Shown here: positions 1 through 10,119 of the stretch, one piece after another | How the letters are laid out: each line of letters begins with the position of its first letter | Numbering within the stretch: position 1 is the first letter of the stretch | DNA from: Trichomonas vaginalis G3 | Taxonomy: Eukaryota; Parabasalia; Trichomonadida; Trichomonadidae | Direction: 5' to 3' | Assembly: GCF_026262505.1 (NCBI RefSeq) | Contig: NC_067203.1 | Location: 15,946,392-16,010,391, forward strand | Length of the DNA: 64,000 bases | Made by a program: the position numbers and the translations under genes | Notes under the pieces: generated by a model | Told to the model about the DNA's origin: nothing | Database searches by the model: none | What the model saw: only the letters and a program-made list of their open reading frames with translations

Positions 1-3000
1 TTTGCAATTGATTGTCATTGGAATCTTTGTTTATTTGAAGGAAATAAAGTAGTTTTTCAACGAAAATTAGATGTTGGAGTTAAAATACCAATGCTTGAAA
101 ACTTCTTTTACTTTGATAAATTCGGATTATTATGGATTAATTTATTTCCTCAACACGGTGACTTAATTTGTGTAGATCCTTTAACTATGGAGACACATTA
201 TAGAGTATCATTTGCTTCTGCCTCGAAAAAATACAATTTTATCACTGTTTGCAAAGAAATCATTCCTCTAACGTTAAATAATACAACTATTGGATTTGCA
301 GGCTCATTTAGAGATCGAGGATTAGTAATATTCTCTTTTGACTTCGTACAGTCTAGAAATTTCCATAATTCAAAACTTTCAAAAGATATGAATTTGAAAC
401 AGATAGGAAATAGACTTTACACATGGTCAAGCAAAAGATTTATTGTAGCTTATGAGCTTAACCCTCAGATTCCATTGATAGAACCTTGTAATTTTGTAGA
501 TAATCAAGATAAGATTTTAGCTCTTGAAGGAATTGTTGATCCAGATATCTTGGTAGTAACTTCTACAGCTAGTATCAAAATCTACTTAACAAAGAAGAAT
601 GAATTTCAACTAAATTATCCATCAAATAAAATGTCTTCTCAAGAATTGAGATTTGCGAACAAAATGCTTGGAAATCCACAGTTTACTCAGAGTAGAAGAG
701 AATTTTCTCTATTAACAATTATACCAACTACTCTTTTTTTCAAAAATATTAGCATTACAAAATTTTCTCAAAAATTAGCTTTCCTTTGCATGATATCAGT
801 AACAGGAACTGTTTTATCATATGTTGTCTCATTGGAATCCTTCCAAACTCCTGCAATTGAATTTGATGGCTTTGATTACACAGATAAACAAGAATTTGCT
901 AAGTTGGCTGTTCAAGAATTCAGTAGGATATTCCCAGAAATGCAGCAAATCAATGTAGATTACATTTCTAGAAAATCAAAAGCTGAATATTTTGACAGTA
1001 AGATCATTGCTGGTATGCTTTCGTTAATGTTTAGTGAATCAAAGAAGAAATTCTCTCTAATTGATGCAATACAAGGTGTTGATTTAAGATCTTCCAATAA
1101 ATATCTCACTCCTATACCTCCAAAATGCTTATCTGTCTATGAAATATTTCATTTCTTCATGAGAGCAGATATTGTTCCTGCTCCTCTTATGACATTTTCT
1201 TCTTTTTTGATAAGATTTTGTCCGGATAAATTGAAACCAGAAGGAGTGGCTCCATGGTACATTGAAAGACCACTTCCAGTAGTAACAACCGGTGCTTACA
1301 ATGCTATTTCCGATCAATTCTTTACAATTAAAGAAGTTAGTCAAACAATTGAAAAATTAAATCCAGTTTCAACATTGAAACAGCTTGCCTCTAAATATGT
1401 TATATCAGATATAACACAGTTAACCACCAAAAAGCTTTCTGCAAGCCAATCTTGTTTAGTTGGTGATCAAATTAAACAATTGAATAAGAGAATTGCGAAA
1501 CTTTCTAAGCTAGAAGACATTGTCAAACATGAAATTCTCAAGAGATTGCTTTCAAACATCTACGATCGCCTGGTAAAACAAATGAATCTAAATACAAGTG
1601 CAGAAACCGAAAGTTTGATGCTAAACAAGATTCGCCCACAAACATCTATGGAGATTCCAAACGAAATGAAGCAAAAATACGTTGATAATCAAGATTATTA
1701 TCAAACTCCAAACAGAAATCCTCTTTTGGAGATCAAAAGACACAAATCCATTTATGAAACATGGTCAACAACCAAGTTATTTGGCAGAGACTCAGATAGC
1801 CACAATTTTTTGATGAAATGGATTTTGCCAAGAGGATATTTTGATAATAATGCTGTTTGGAACCATTTCAAGTTTGTTTCTAATCTTTCCAATGCATCAC
1901 ATTTCGTTTCTACCCATGTTTACGGCCACAAAACAGATGTTATTAACAAAACTACTCATTTAGTGGTAACTCAGAACACGAGAAGTCTTCCTTTGAGTCA
2001 TTTCCTTACTGTTCATTCATTCCTTGGCTCAACACAAAACAGAATTTCAACTGCAAGAATTATAATTTCAAAAATCTTGCAAGCATTGAAGAGATTACAT
2101 GCCAGAAATGTTGTTTGTAGGACAGTTGTTCCATCAAACATTTTCATTGATTCTGCAAACAATACAACTCAAATTGGCTCAATTTTTGACTGCCAACACC
2201 TTCTTCCGAACAAAAGTTCCACTGTTTTACCACTTCCAAGTGATTTTGCTCAGCCATCGAATCCATTTCTTCCTCCAGAATATTATCATAAACCTCAATA
2301 CGAACATACAACGAAATTTGATGTTTGGCAGATCGGTGTTCTTCTTTTATATATCTTAACAGGCAATTTACCGCCATCTTATGGTACAGAATTGCTTTCG
2401 AGGTTAAATCAAAATGATATTCCGAAAAGAGTTCGTTTTACACACGATTTCAACCTCGAAGAACCACCTTTATATCCAGACATTGGTTTCTTTTACGATT
2501 GGATGAAAGGAGCCACAGTTGTTCCTCCAACAGAGAGAATGTACGGCGAATGCGGCGAAATTTTCTTTGTTTCGGAGCTAAACAATCCTGCGACATGTTT
2601 AGACATCGAGTACTACAAGTTTGCACCATTAAATTGCAAAGAAGACCAAGAAGAACTCCATAAATTGATAGAAGTCATTGGTTTGTGTTTGCAATTGGAT
2701 CCAAACAAAAGACCTACAGTACAAGAACTCATTAAGTTCAATGTATTCGCGTCAAAAGGTGCAAGTCCTGATTTACTCGAAGAATACACTGCTTATCCTG
2801 ATCCGAGAATTTTTGTTTCTCAATTTTTCAATCCTGTTTTGGACAATTTGACAACGAAAAACTTTTCTTTTGCCATTGGAATATTGACTGCATTGATCTT
2901 CAACGACGACATGAGTGAAGACGACATTGCTTATTCTTTTCCTTTAGGCAAGAAAGCAAATCTTTCTGTCATTTCTGTCCTCTTCAAAAATCATTTTCTT

Positions 3001-5202
3001 GACATAATTGTCAAATTTGTGATTGAAAATTTGTCAAAAGAAATGTCAAAAGAAAATGTTGCATACGGATCATCATATAACAATGACATTTTCAATGACA
3101 TCTACAAGTTCTTTGACAAGTTCTTGAAGACAGTTGAACATGGTCAAGGACCTTTGATGATGTATGTAAATGACATTGTTCAAAGTTTGTATGAATTATA
3201 TTGTTGTAATTCATTGATGAAATATGAAACATCTTTTCAGTTATTGGAGTCTAATGACTATTACAAGGATTCTTGTTGTTTGTATATTTTCATGCACAAC
3301 AAATTATATAATTTGATTTTGTTTGCTGCTCAAGGTTCTTCTTATATTGCTAATTGCATCAAGAAGACAAATGAACACAATGATGCTTATTACGAACAAT
3401 TTATTACATTTTCTAACAATGTTTATTCATTGGCTTATTCCGTTGTTTTCGGAAATGAAAAGCAGAAATCAAACACTATTAAAAACATTGTTGGTTTCTG
3501 GAATAACGGACAAAGTTTGCCAATTGTTAGATTGTTTATTGATTTCAAAGTTCCTCAGAAAATTTTTCAATGTGTCACTTTTGATTCTTCACGAAATGAT
3601 GCAACTTCTTTCTTAATTGCAGCATCGAAGACAACTTTGACACATGAGGGCTCTTTTCCTCATTATTACATACAATTAATACTGAGGAATATCATCATGA
3701 AATCTGCTTGCATCATATTTTTGAGAGATCCAAATGCAACTGACGGAATTCGTCAGCCTCTGTTGGAATGTATCAAAATGTTTTCTAATTTCAATAGTTT
3801 ACATGACACGATGTCACTTTTTATGACTGATATTATATCTTTTGTTTCTGAGAATTCATCGAATGTTTTGTTTAGATCGACCATTGAGACAATTATTTCG
3901 AAGTGTTCTCCGAAATTGATGGAAGCAGTTTACCAATCTCAGTATTTGCAGAAGATTTTCAATGTTTTCTCTATAGAATATGTTCCAAAAGTTGATCTGA
4001 GAGTGTTCGCCGAAGAATTGGATATCAATGATAATCTGGAACTCACGAAACGTTTGTGCGCTTTGTTTTATTTGAAACAATCAACTTTACCAAGTGAATT
4101 TTCAAATACAAAGTTGCCTTTGTTGGAAACAACAAGATACATGATTTATTTGCTGCAAAATATTCCAATTGAAGCAGAAATGATCCTGAAAAGGCAAACT
4201 GCAAATCAAGAAAACGATCAGAAAGGAAAGAATTCGAGAAAAGAAATTTCATTTTCTCAATTTTCTGCAAAATCAATTTTGTTGTTCAGATTTTTGTTCA
4301 TTTTATTCAAAAACATGATGAAAGCAACTCAAAACAAACCTCCTAATGATATTCTTCAGTTTGTTTCCAACAAATTACAAGAGGAAATACCAAGAAGCAT
4401 TGAAAGTGAACATCCATCTCTTTATGCTCATCATTGTTTGAGACAAATTTCTTTGTATTCAATTTTGAGAATTTCTGACAATAAAATGGTCAATTCATTA
4501 GTTGGACAATACTTCAATATCATTGTTAAAGATATACAAGCATTGTCTAATCTTACTGAGCCGAACATGATAACTCATGTCACTGGTTCTTATTCATTAC
4601 TAAAATCACAAAGAATCGAAATGTTGAAAAATTTATTAATTTTCAACAACAATGCAAGTGAAATGATCCAATACATTGCATGCAAGATGCTTAATAACGC
4701 AACAATATTCGAGGTACCAATGTGGACTAAATTAAGAGATCAGTTGATGTATCCAATAAGAATTGAAGCTGAAGCAATGTTTAGAATTGTAATTCATCAA
4801 AAAAGTGACATTTCTCAAAGTTTTGCTTATATTATTGAAAATTCGAACTTTTTGGAGAATGAAAGGAAGTTATCTGATATGCCAAATAACGAACCTTTAG
4901 TCAGTTCATCATTAAGAATATTTAACACAATTTTTTCAAGATCCGAGTTATTTACGCAACATTTCTTGAAACAATGTTCTGCAATGAAGGATTCGTTTAC
5001 TTCAAGGTTCAATCCTACATGGATCGATGTATCTTTCCTTGATTTACTTCCACCGAAGAAACAGAGTAATAATGGAAGATCTCATAAGAATTCTGGATTC
5101 AAAGCTGATTCTTGGAAGAGACCAATAACAACATTGGATGGAAAACCGAGTGCACTTGTTTTTGCTCCTGGTTCAAAGCCAGTTACTATAATTCAAAAAT
5201 AA
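1..5202 (+). CDS. large pseudokinase with N-terminal propeller-like and C-terminal helical regions (5' end outside window)
   Basis: The frame is open from base 1; the first in-frame ATG is at 91, so the gene starts outside the window and at least 1,733 codons are present. The first third is beta-rich and propeller-like. A kinase-like fold covers about 1860-2760, with the helix before the catalytic loop near 2050-2100, a PPEYY element near 2275, and DVW followed by a hydrophobic segment near 2320. At the catalytic loop (2098-2150) the HRD motif reads CRT, and the DFG position reads IFD. The catalytic aspartate and the metal-binding motif are therefore absent, and it is probably a pseudokinase. 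The remaining 800 or so residues look helical, like HEAT/ARM repeats. A scaffold role is inference; I recognise no orthologue. It differs from VPS15, whose order is kinase, HEAT, WD40. Confidence 0.75.
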   Translation, partial: FAIDCHWNLCLFEGNKVVFQRKLDVGVKIPMLENFFYFDKFGLLWINLFPQHGDLICVDPLTMETHYRVSFASASKKYNFITVCKEIIPLTLNNTTIGFAGSFRDRGLVIFSFDFVQSRNFHNSKLSKDMNLKQIGNRLYTWSSKRFIVAYELNPQIPLIEPCNFVDNQDKILALEGIVDPDILVVTSTASIKIYLTKKNEFQLNYPSNKMSSQELRFANKMLGNPQFTQSRREFSLLTIIPTTLFFKNISITKFSQKLAFLCMISVTGTVLSYVVSLESFQTPAIEFDGFDYTDKQEFAKLAVQEFSRIFPEMQQINVDYISRKSKAEYFDSKIIAGMLSLMFSESKKKFSLIDAIQGVDLRSSNKYLTPIPPKCLSVYEIFHFFMRADIVPAPLMTFSSFLIRFCPDKLKPEGVAPWYIERPLPVVTTGAYNAISDQFFTIKEVSQTIEKLNPVSTLKQLASKYVISDITQLTTKKLSASQSCLVGDQIKQLNKRIAKLSKLEDIVKHEILKRLLSNIYDRLVKQMNLNTSAETESLMLNKIRPQTSMEIPNEMKQKYVDNQDYYQTPNRNPLLEIKRHKSIYETWSTTKLFGRDSDSHNFLMKWILPRGYFDNNAVWNHFKFVSNLSNASHFVSTHVYGHKTDVINKTTHLVVTQNTRSLPLSHFLTVHSFLGSTQNRISTARIIISKILQALKRLHARNVVCRTVVPSNIFIDSANNTTQIGSIFDCQHLLPNKSSTVLPLPSDFAQPSNPFLPPEYYHKPQYEHTTKFDVWQIGVLLLYILTGNLPPSYGTELLSRLNQNDIPKRVRFTHDFNLEEPPLYPDIGFFYDWMKGATVVPPTERMYGECGEIFFVSELNNPATCLDIEYYKFAPLNCKEDQEELHKLIEVIGLCLQLDPNKRPTVQELIKFNVFASKGASPDLLEEYTAYPDPRIFVSQFFNPVLDNLTTKNFSFAIGILTALIFNDDMSEDDIAYSFPLGKKANLSVISVLFKNHFLDIIVKFVIENLSKEMSKENVAYGSSYNNDIFNDIYKFFDKFLKTVEHGQGPLMMYVNDIVQSLYELYCCNSLMKYETSFQLLESNDYYKDSCCLYIFMHNKLYNLILFAAQGSSYIANCIKKTNEHNDAYYEQFITFSNNVYSLAYSVVFGNEKQKSNTIKNIVGFWNNGQSLPIVRLFIDFKVPQKIFQCVTFDSSRNDATSFLIAASKTTLTHEGSFPHYYIQLILRNIIMKSACIIFLRDPNATDGIRQPLLECIKMFSNFNSLHDTMSLFMTDIISFVSENSSNVLFRSTIETIISKCSPKLMEAVYQSQYLQKIFNVFSIEYVPKVDLRVFAEELDINDNLELTKRLCALFYLKQSTLPSEFSNTKLPLLETTRYMIYLLQNIPIEAEMILKRQTANQENDQKGKNSRKEISFSQFSAKSILLFRFLFILFKNMMKATQNKPPNDILQFVSNKLQEEIPRSIESEHPSLYAHHCLRQISLYSILRISDNKMVNSLVGQYFNIIVKDIQALSNLTEPNMITHVTGSYSLLKSQRIEMLKNLLIFNNNASEMIQYIACKMLNNATIFEVPMWTKLRDQLMYPIRIEAEAMFRIVIHQKSDISQSFAYIIENSNFLENERKLSDMPNNEPLVSSSLRIFNTIFSRSELFTQHFLKQCSAMKDSFTSRFNPTWIDVSFLDLLPPKKQSNNGRSHKNSGFKADSWKRPITTLDGKPSALVFAPGSKPVTIIQK

Positions 5203-5723
5203 TTGTTTATTTTATTTGTTTTGTATTTTTATAAATATACTATTTGTGTATTGCGAAATTATTTGAATAATTAGTAATTCATGGGATTTTTATTCTTATT
5301 TATACGATGGATTCGAGTTGTTATAATACTATGCTCACATTACCTCATGAATAATTTTCATTTCTCGAGTAATTGAAGTACTTTCAATTCACATCTGTCA
5401 AATTTACTTACAGGTCTGGCATTCTATAAATCTCTGGGTATGTATATAATTTGTTGAGTACATTCTATATATTGAAAATAGCTTGATTTGGCACGAAAAT
5501 TTTAATTAATTTTGATGTAAAATCTGCTATCCAACTCTTACTTTTGTTAGAAATGATATTCTTATCATCAACCAAAATGTTTTATGGCAAATAATTGGAA
5601 AATTATGAACAGTTTAAATCCAATAAAATCCGTTTCAAATCAATTCGAGAAAAATGATGGAATATTTGATCTTTGTATTCAAATTATAAGATACTTTCTT
5701 ACCCATATTAATCAGATTTCTTC
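5203..5723. other. intergenic spacer
   Basis: This is AT-rich sequence with no convincing reading frame, RNA gene or repeat. The last 20 bases before the next ATG contain TCAGATTTCTTC, which loosely resembles the trichomonad initiator. Confidence 0.5.
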
Positions 5724-7136
5724 ATGGCGAGAGGTTATCATTCACTAAGAGATCTGGCCAAAAATCTCTTCGGTGATATCATCTCAGAAGAAGATTTCAA
5801 CTCAGTTTATACACGAGATGGAGTTTTTCTTGAAGATGTTCCATTTGCAGCACAAACTCATGTTTATCGAGTTAAAACGCAATTCAATAAGGGCGATGAC
5901 AATAGGTTTAAAATGACACTGGATCTTACTAATCCACACCAAATAGAAAATGCAAATGATATTACAAAAGAAGAAATGAATTCATTAATTAGACCTGCTT
6001 TTGCAAATGCATACTTATACCAACAAGGTATTTCACCTACAGAAAAAGCTCTTCGAGCAGTAAATCACATGTTTCCTATTACAGAGAAAAATATTCAAGT
6101 TAATACGAAGAATAAAGGATACGATTTAGAACAAATTATTGTCAAAGAGAGGCCAGATGAATACTTTGAAACAATTAAGCAAAAAGCTAAATCAAATTCT
6201 ACAGAAAAGAAATGTTCTACAATTCGAGATAACATTATTGATGCTTGGAAGCTTCTTGAAGAGTTCTTTCCAAGAGAACTTCCTATCTATAAAGCAAGAG
6301 TTTACACTCCTGATCCAAAATATATTTCATTACAAATGATTGAAAATGGTTCGAAAATTGCAGAGAATTGTACGTCAACATTAGTCAAAAAACGAAAACC
6401 TTGCACAGTACCAAATCCATTTTCGAAGCCATTTGAACTGATTTTGACAAAAGAAAAAGTTGATCAAGTTATCACAACTTTCTGCGATAAATTTGATTTT
6501 AAGAAGAACTTCAAGATGAATTCTGCACAGATCGAGCAAATAAGGCAAGTTTTAACTCTTGGACTTGTTCCTCGACTTTTTTATCATTTGGCAAAATACA
6601 TTCATGCAATTTTGGTATTGGGTATTGAAGATCTATCTAGTTACATTAGAATTAGAGCAATCTGGTATATGTGTCAAGCAAAATATCCTCCAAATGATGA
6701 ATTATCAGTTTTATCTCCAGTACTTGTCATGTTTAAAGTATGTAGTGTCCTCATTTTTGCTACAGAAGCACCAAAATATTACATTACTAATCAAAAGGAT
6801 ATGGAAGCAACACTATTTAACATAATCGAAAAAATGTTGAACCCATATCATTTATTTGATTCAATGAGAGACCAGCCAAAGACACAACATGCTCCAAAAC
6901 CAATACGAATTCCAACCGGAAGGTCTTTAGCAGATATTATTAATTTAGTTGAAAACCATCAGTTACTTGAAGAAGATGGTATCATTGCAAGAGCTATGCT
7001 TAACCAGAATGCTCCAATGGACCTTCTCAAAATACTGTCTAATGAACCATGGGGAGATTTAATCCAAGAAGAGATCGAAGAAGAAGATACAAGAGATAAT
7101 ATGCTCGCACTTCCAATTCAACGCATTATTCAATAA
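5724..7136 (+). CDS. conserved-looking protein of unknown function, 470 aa
   Basis: This is a complete frame from ATG to TAA with even codon use and no low-complexity tracts until an acidic run near the C-terminus (EEIEEEDTRD). No signal peptide or membrane segment is visible. The middle (about residues 240-330) is predicted by eye to be helical and rich in aliphatic and aromatic residues. I do not recognise the family. The next gene begins 12 bases after the stop on the same strand; because trichomonads transcribe genes singly, that is close packing rather than an operon. Confidence 0.75.
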   Translation: MARGYHSLRDLAKNLFGDIISEEDFNSVYTRDGVFLEDVPFAAQTHVYRVKTQFNKGDDNRFKMTLDLTNPHQIENANDITKEEMNSLIRPAFANAYLYQQGISPTEKALRAVNHMFPITEKNIQVNTKNKGYDLEQIIVKERPDEYFETIKQKAKSNSTEKKCSTIRDNIIDAWKLLEEFFPRELPIYKARVYTPDPKYISLQMIENGSKIAENCTSTLVKKRKPCTVPNPFSKPFELILTKEKVDQVITTFCDKFDFKKNFKMNSAQIEQIRQVLTLGLVPRLFYHLAKYIHAILVLGIEDLSSYIRIRAIWYMCQAKYPPNDELSVLSPVLVMFKVCSVLIFATEAPKYYITNQKDMEATLFNIIEKMLNPYHLFDSMRDQPKTQHAPKPIRIPTGRSLADIINLVENHQLLEEDGIIARAMLNQNAPMDLLKILSNEPWGDLIQEEIEEEDTRDNMLALPIQRIIQ

Positions 7137-7148
7137 GATATCATAGAA

Positions 7149-7436
7149 ATGAACTGGAAAAACCCACATCCTGTATCAGATTGGATGAAAGTTGATCCAA
7201 GCAAATTGAACCTCAAAAACTTCAACAGACCAAGCAAAATAGAACCATCTGCCAGTCTTAGAAAACTTGCAACACTCCCCAGAACTCCAGTCACAAGAAG
7301 TCAAGTTGATAAATCATTTAGAAGGCAGTCAGCTGGAATTAAAGCAAGAAATTCTCTTCCTTCTGACTTGAATATCTTGCCATTTTCTAATTCATCATCA
7401 AGTCTTTTGGTGGAAGATGACTTGAATGCTTTTTAA
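7149..7436 (+). CDS. small basic Ser-rich protein of unknown function, 95 aa
   Basis: This is a short open frame with ATG directly after ATATCATAGAA, which contains a TCA initiator-like core. The product is basic and rich in Ser, Asn and Pro, with RTPVTRSQ and SFRRQS segments that look like disordered phospho-regulatory sequence. There is no known domain. The acidic C-terminus ends in EDDLNAF. It follows the 470-aa gene by 12 bases. It could be a small independent gene or a separated tail of its neighbour; the spacing and the separate initiator favour an independent gene. Confidence 0.5.
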   Translation: MNWKNPHPVSDWMKVDPSKLNLKNFNRPSKIEPSASLRKLATLPRTPVTRSQVDKSFRRQSAGIKARNSLPSDLNILPFSNSSSSLLVEDDLNAF

Positions 7437-8417
7437 TTAATAAATTTGTTTGTATATTTCGATATTTTTAATAAGATATTTTTCTTTGATTTAAGTTCCA
7501 TAAGTTCATTTCCTCTTGAGACAAAAATACAAATTTTTATATAATTTATAAATCTTGTAAACATTTGTTAATGACTCAAGATGTAACTTGATGATCTCAA
7601 AACTCAATTTCTAGCAATTTAGAACTACCGAAACCTCCACTAAATATGTTTTACAATTCAATCCGAAGAAATTTTAAAATTAAGTTATGGATATCTAAAT
7701 TTATTATTGCCTATACTATACCTAAAGTCAGAATCATTATTTCAAAAGATATGAAGCTCTAATTTCAAAACTTTCTTGAAAATTCATTCTCAATTAGAAA
7801 TTATATAAATCCAATACTTATATGTATGTTAAATATATCCAATAATCATAAATATTGACAATAACAACTGATATTCCAAATGTTGGCAAGATATCAATTA
7901 GTTTTCCTAAATTACCTAATAACTTGCACAAATACATAGGACTATGGATAAAAATCTCAGTTCGTCATTAACAAACGAACTTTGTTTGTTTTGTCGAAAA
8001 AAAATCGAACAACAAACGAAACGAACAAGAAATTCAATAATTTGCATGACGCCGATTCATCATAATTATATAAAAAAATGTCATTGAGAAGTTACTGTCT
8101 TCATAATATTGCCAAACAAGAAATTGAATAGTTGTAAATATAATTAGTGACTCAATATAATTTCAATTTGAGAATCTTGTTATATACAGTCTAAAAAACC
8201 AAATAAATCATTATTTAATTTGTCCGTCCAGAACCTCTTAAATATTGAAAACATATTTAATTTAAAATACTTTATTCTAAATATAGATTTAATATATTTA
8301 TCACGAATTCATAATTTTACATATTGAAAATATAAAATCTCTCAATAATTGATAATAGAATCGACGATAAAAACCCTATCAACTGATAATTTTTCTTCAA
8401 AAAAAGAATTCAATAAA
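7437..8417. other. long AT-rich intergenic spacer
   Basis: No coding frame is supported. Around 7970-8030 there is a run of AACAAACGAA, TTTGTTTGTT and CGAACAACAAACGAAACG segments that can pair imperfectly with one another. Nothing else stands out. Confidence 0.5.
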
Positions 8418-9233
8418 ATGAATTCTTCTTTTAAGCCGTTGCTAAGTATTGGTATAAGTTATATAGTGGACGTATGCCCTCAAATAGCACCAAATGTATT
8501 ACAGTACTTACAAAAAATTTTAGACGGCTTTATAGACGGGAAAATTAGTCAATACAACGCATCTCTTGAATTTTCTAAGTATATTGGGAATAATACACCT
8601 ATCCTAAAAATAGCTCGCGTTTTGACCGTTTCACCACAACCACTCAAAAGCATTAATGAATATCCAGCTGAAGCTCAAAGCTTTTTATTAATGAAAAAGT
8701 CTCGTTCATGGAGCGAGATTGAAGATATACGTCTTATAGCAGGTATTCATAAATTTGGTCTTGATGCTTGGGGAACTGTAGCTTGCTTTGTGGGAAATAG
8801 CCGAACAAAAGCACAGTGTTGTCAAAGATGGACTAGAGGTCTTGATCCTCGCATTACAAAAATGCACTGGACACCAAAAGAAGATGCTGCTCTCCTTCAA
8901 AGTATTTCAAAACATGGTATCAAGAGTTGGACAAAAGTTGCAAGCGACATACCGTCAAGAAGTGATGTTCAGTGCAGGTATAGATATCATCAACTTGTTT
9001 CAGGAAATCCTCAAAACTCAGATTCTCCAAATAATCAATCATCTTCAGACATGCCAATTCCGATGAGTTCAAATGAAAAGAAATTAAACGAAATCACTCC
9101 CGAAAAAATATCTCAGATTATTAATGAATCAGTAAATAAATCACAACCTGAAACTCATAATCAAAAATTCAAAATACCTTCTATACTTGCGCTTGTGTCG
9201 CAGGCTGGAATGAAGCCAATTACGATTGAATGA
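8418..9233 (+). CDS. two-repeat Myb-like DNA-binding protein, 271 aa
   Basis: The ATG at 8418 is used; the frame is open upstream without another ATG. Two SANT/Myb repeats occupy about residues 96-146 (RSWSEIED, DAWGTVA, CCQRWTRGLDP) and 148-193 (MHWTPKED, KSWTKVA, CRYRYHQL), with the regularly spaced tryptophans of R2R3-type Myb proteins; the last one of repeat 2 is Tyr. The N-terminal 95 residues look helical, and the C-terminal 75 are Ser/Asn-rich and probably disordered. Trichomonas has a large Myb family in which several members bind promoter elements, so a nuclear transcription-factor role follows from the family. The target is unknown. Confidence 0.88.
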   Translation: MNSSFKPLLSIGISYIVDVCPQIAPNVLQYLQKILDGFIDGKISQYNASLEFSKYIGNNTPILKIARVLTVSPQPLKSINEYPAEAQSFLLMKKSRSWSEIEDIRLIAGIHKFGLDAWGTVACFVGNSRTKAQCCQRWTRGLDPRITKMHWTPKEDAALLQSISKHGIKSWTKVASDIPSRSDVQCRYRYHQLVSGNPQNSDSPNNQSSSDMPIPMSSNEKKLNEITPEKISQIINESVNKSQPETHNQKFKIPSILALVSQAGMKPITIE

Positions 9234-9699
9234 TAATCATTTTTGAAATATCAAGATAACTACAATATATATGCTCCATTTGATTTGAATGCATATAAGA
9301 AATTTAGTTGAATATTTATTAATTCTTTATTTTGTTTGTTTGATGAACAATAAAAACGATATATTATGTTTTGCGTTTAAAATGGGAAAATTTTTTCTAG
9401 TTCAAGTTATGCTAGTTATAATATAAATTCACAGCCGAGATTGATACTGTAATAAGAATTGGAATGGCATTAGATAATAGTAATGTTTTATTAATATAAA
9501 TAAAGAGGTTTGATAGGATTCATGCAGATATGGATAAAAAGGCTTTCTTGTATTTTGGATTTACAATATAAATTTCTAATTACATGATTTAATTACAAAA
9601 TTTGGATTGACAAAATTAACACAAACTTCTAATTTTCGTAGTTTGCTTTAAGCTATGATAATTGCTAAGTTATTCAGGAAAAATTTTTGTAAAATTAAT
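9234..9699. other. convergent intergenic spacer
   Basis: This lies between the 3' ends of the Myb gene and the DUF1764 gene. It is AT-rich and I see no frame or repeat worth annotating. Confidence 0.5.
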
Positions 9700-10047
9700 T
9701 TAGAAGCAGCAATCGCAGTCAAAAGGACATAAAGGAGTTGTTCCTGCTTTAGGATTATCCATTTTCAATTCTGCTTCTGTAAATATTGGAAGGCCATCTT
9801 CAGTATATCTGCGTTTCTGCTTTGATTTCTCCATAGCTTCCTTGAGGGCTGCATCTCTAGCAACCTTTTCTTTTTTAGCTTTCTTAATATTATCAAACAT
9901 TTCATCTAAATCTACATCTTCGTCATCTCCTAATTTGCTACCTTTAACACCCATAATCTTGTTTCTAATGACTTTTGCTTTCCTTAATAAGATCTTTACT
10001 GGATATCTTTCGCGTTCTTCTATTTGTTGTTTCTTTGCTTTTTCCAT
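9700..10047 (-). CDS. DUF1764 family protein, 115 aa
   Basis: The start is the ATG at 10047; upstream codons are open but lack an ATG. The first two thirds are Lys/Glu-rich and helical with an acidic DDEDVDLDEMFD stretch. The C-terminus carries EDGLPIFTEAEL and ends in GTTPLCPFDCDCCF, the Cys-rich signature of the eukaryotic DUF1764 family. Family members are about this size. The role is not established, although the charge pattern resembles small nucleolar proteins (inference). It is divergent from the USP gene, with 72 bases between the two ATGs, so the two probably share a promoter region. Confidence 0.85.
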   Translation of the reverse strand: MEKAKKQQIEERERYPVKILLRKAKVIRNKIMGVKGSKLGDDEDVDLDEMFDNIKKAKKEKVARDAALKEAMEKSKQKRRYTEDGLPIFTEAELKMDNPKAGTTPLCPFDCDCCF

Positions 10048-10119
10048 TCTGATTTTTGACAATTTACATGGCAAAAATATTTCCTGAATCTGAAAAGTGA
10101 ACGTTTAGGATTTGGAAAA
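10048..10119. promoter_or_regulatory. shared divergent promoter region
   Basis: These 72 bases separate the starts of the DUF1764 gene (minus) and the USP gene (plus). Whatever drives either gene must lie here or inside the neighbour's coding sequence. The spacer contains CTGAAAAGTGAACG; on the minus strand this reads TTCACTTTTC, an initiator-like TCACTTT. Confidence 0.45.
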
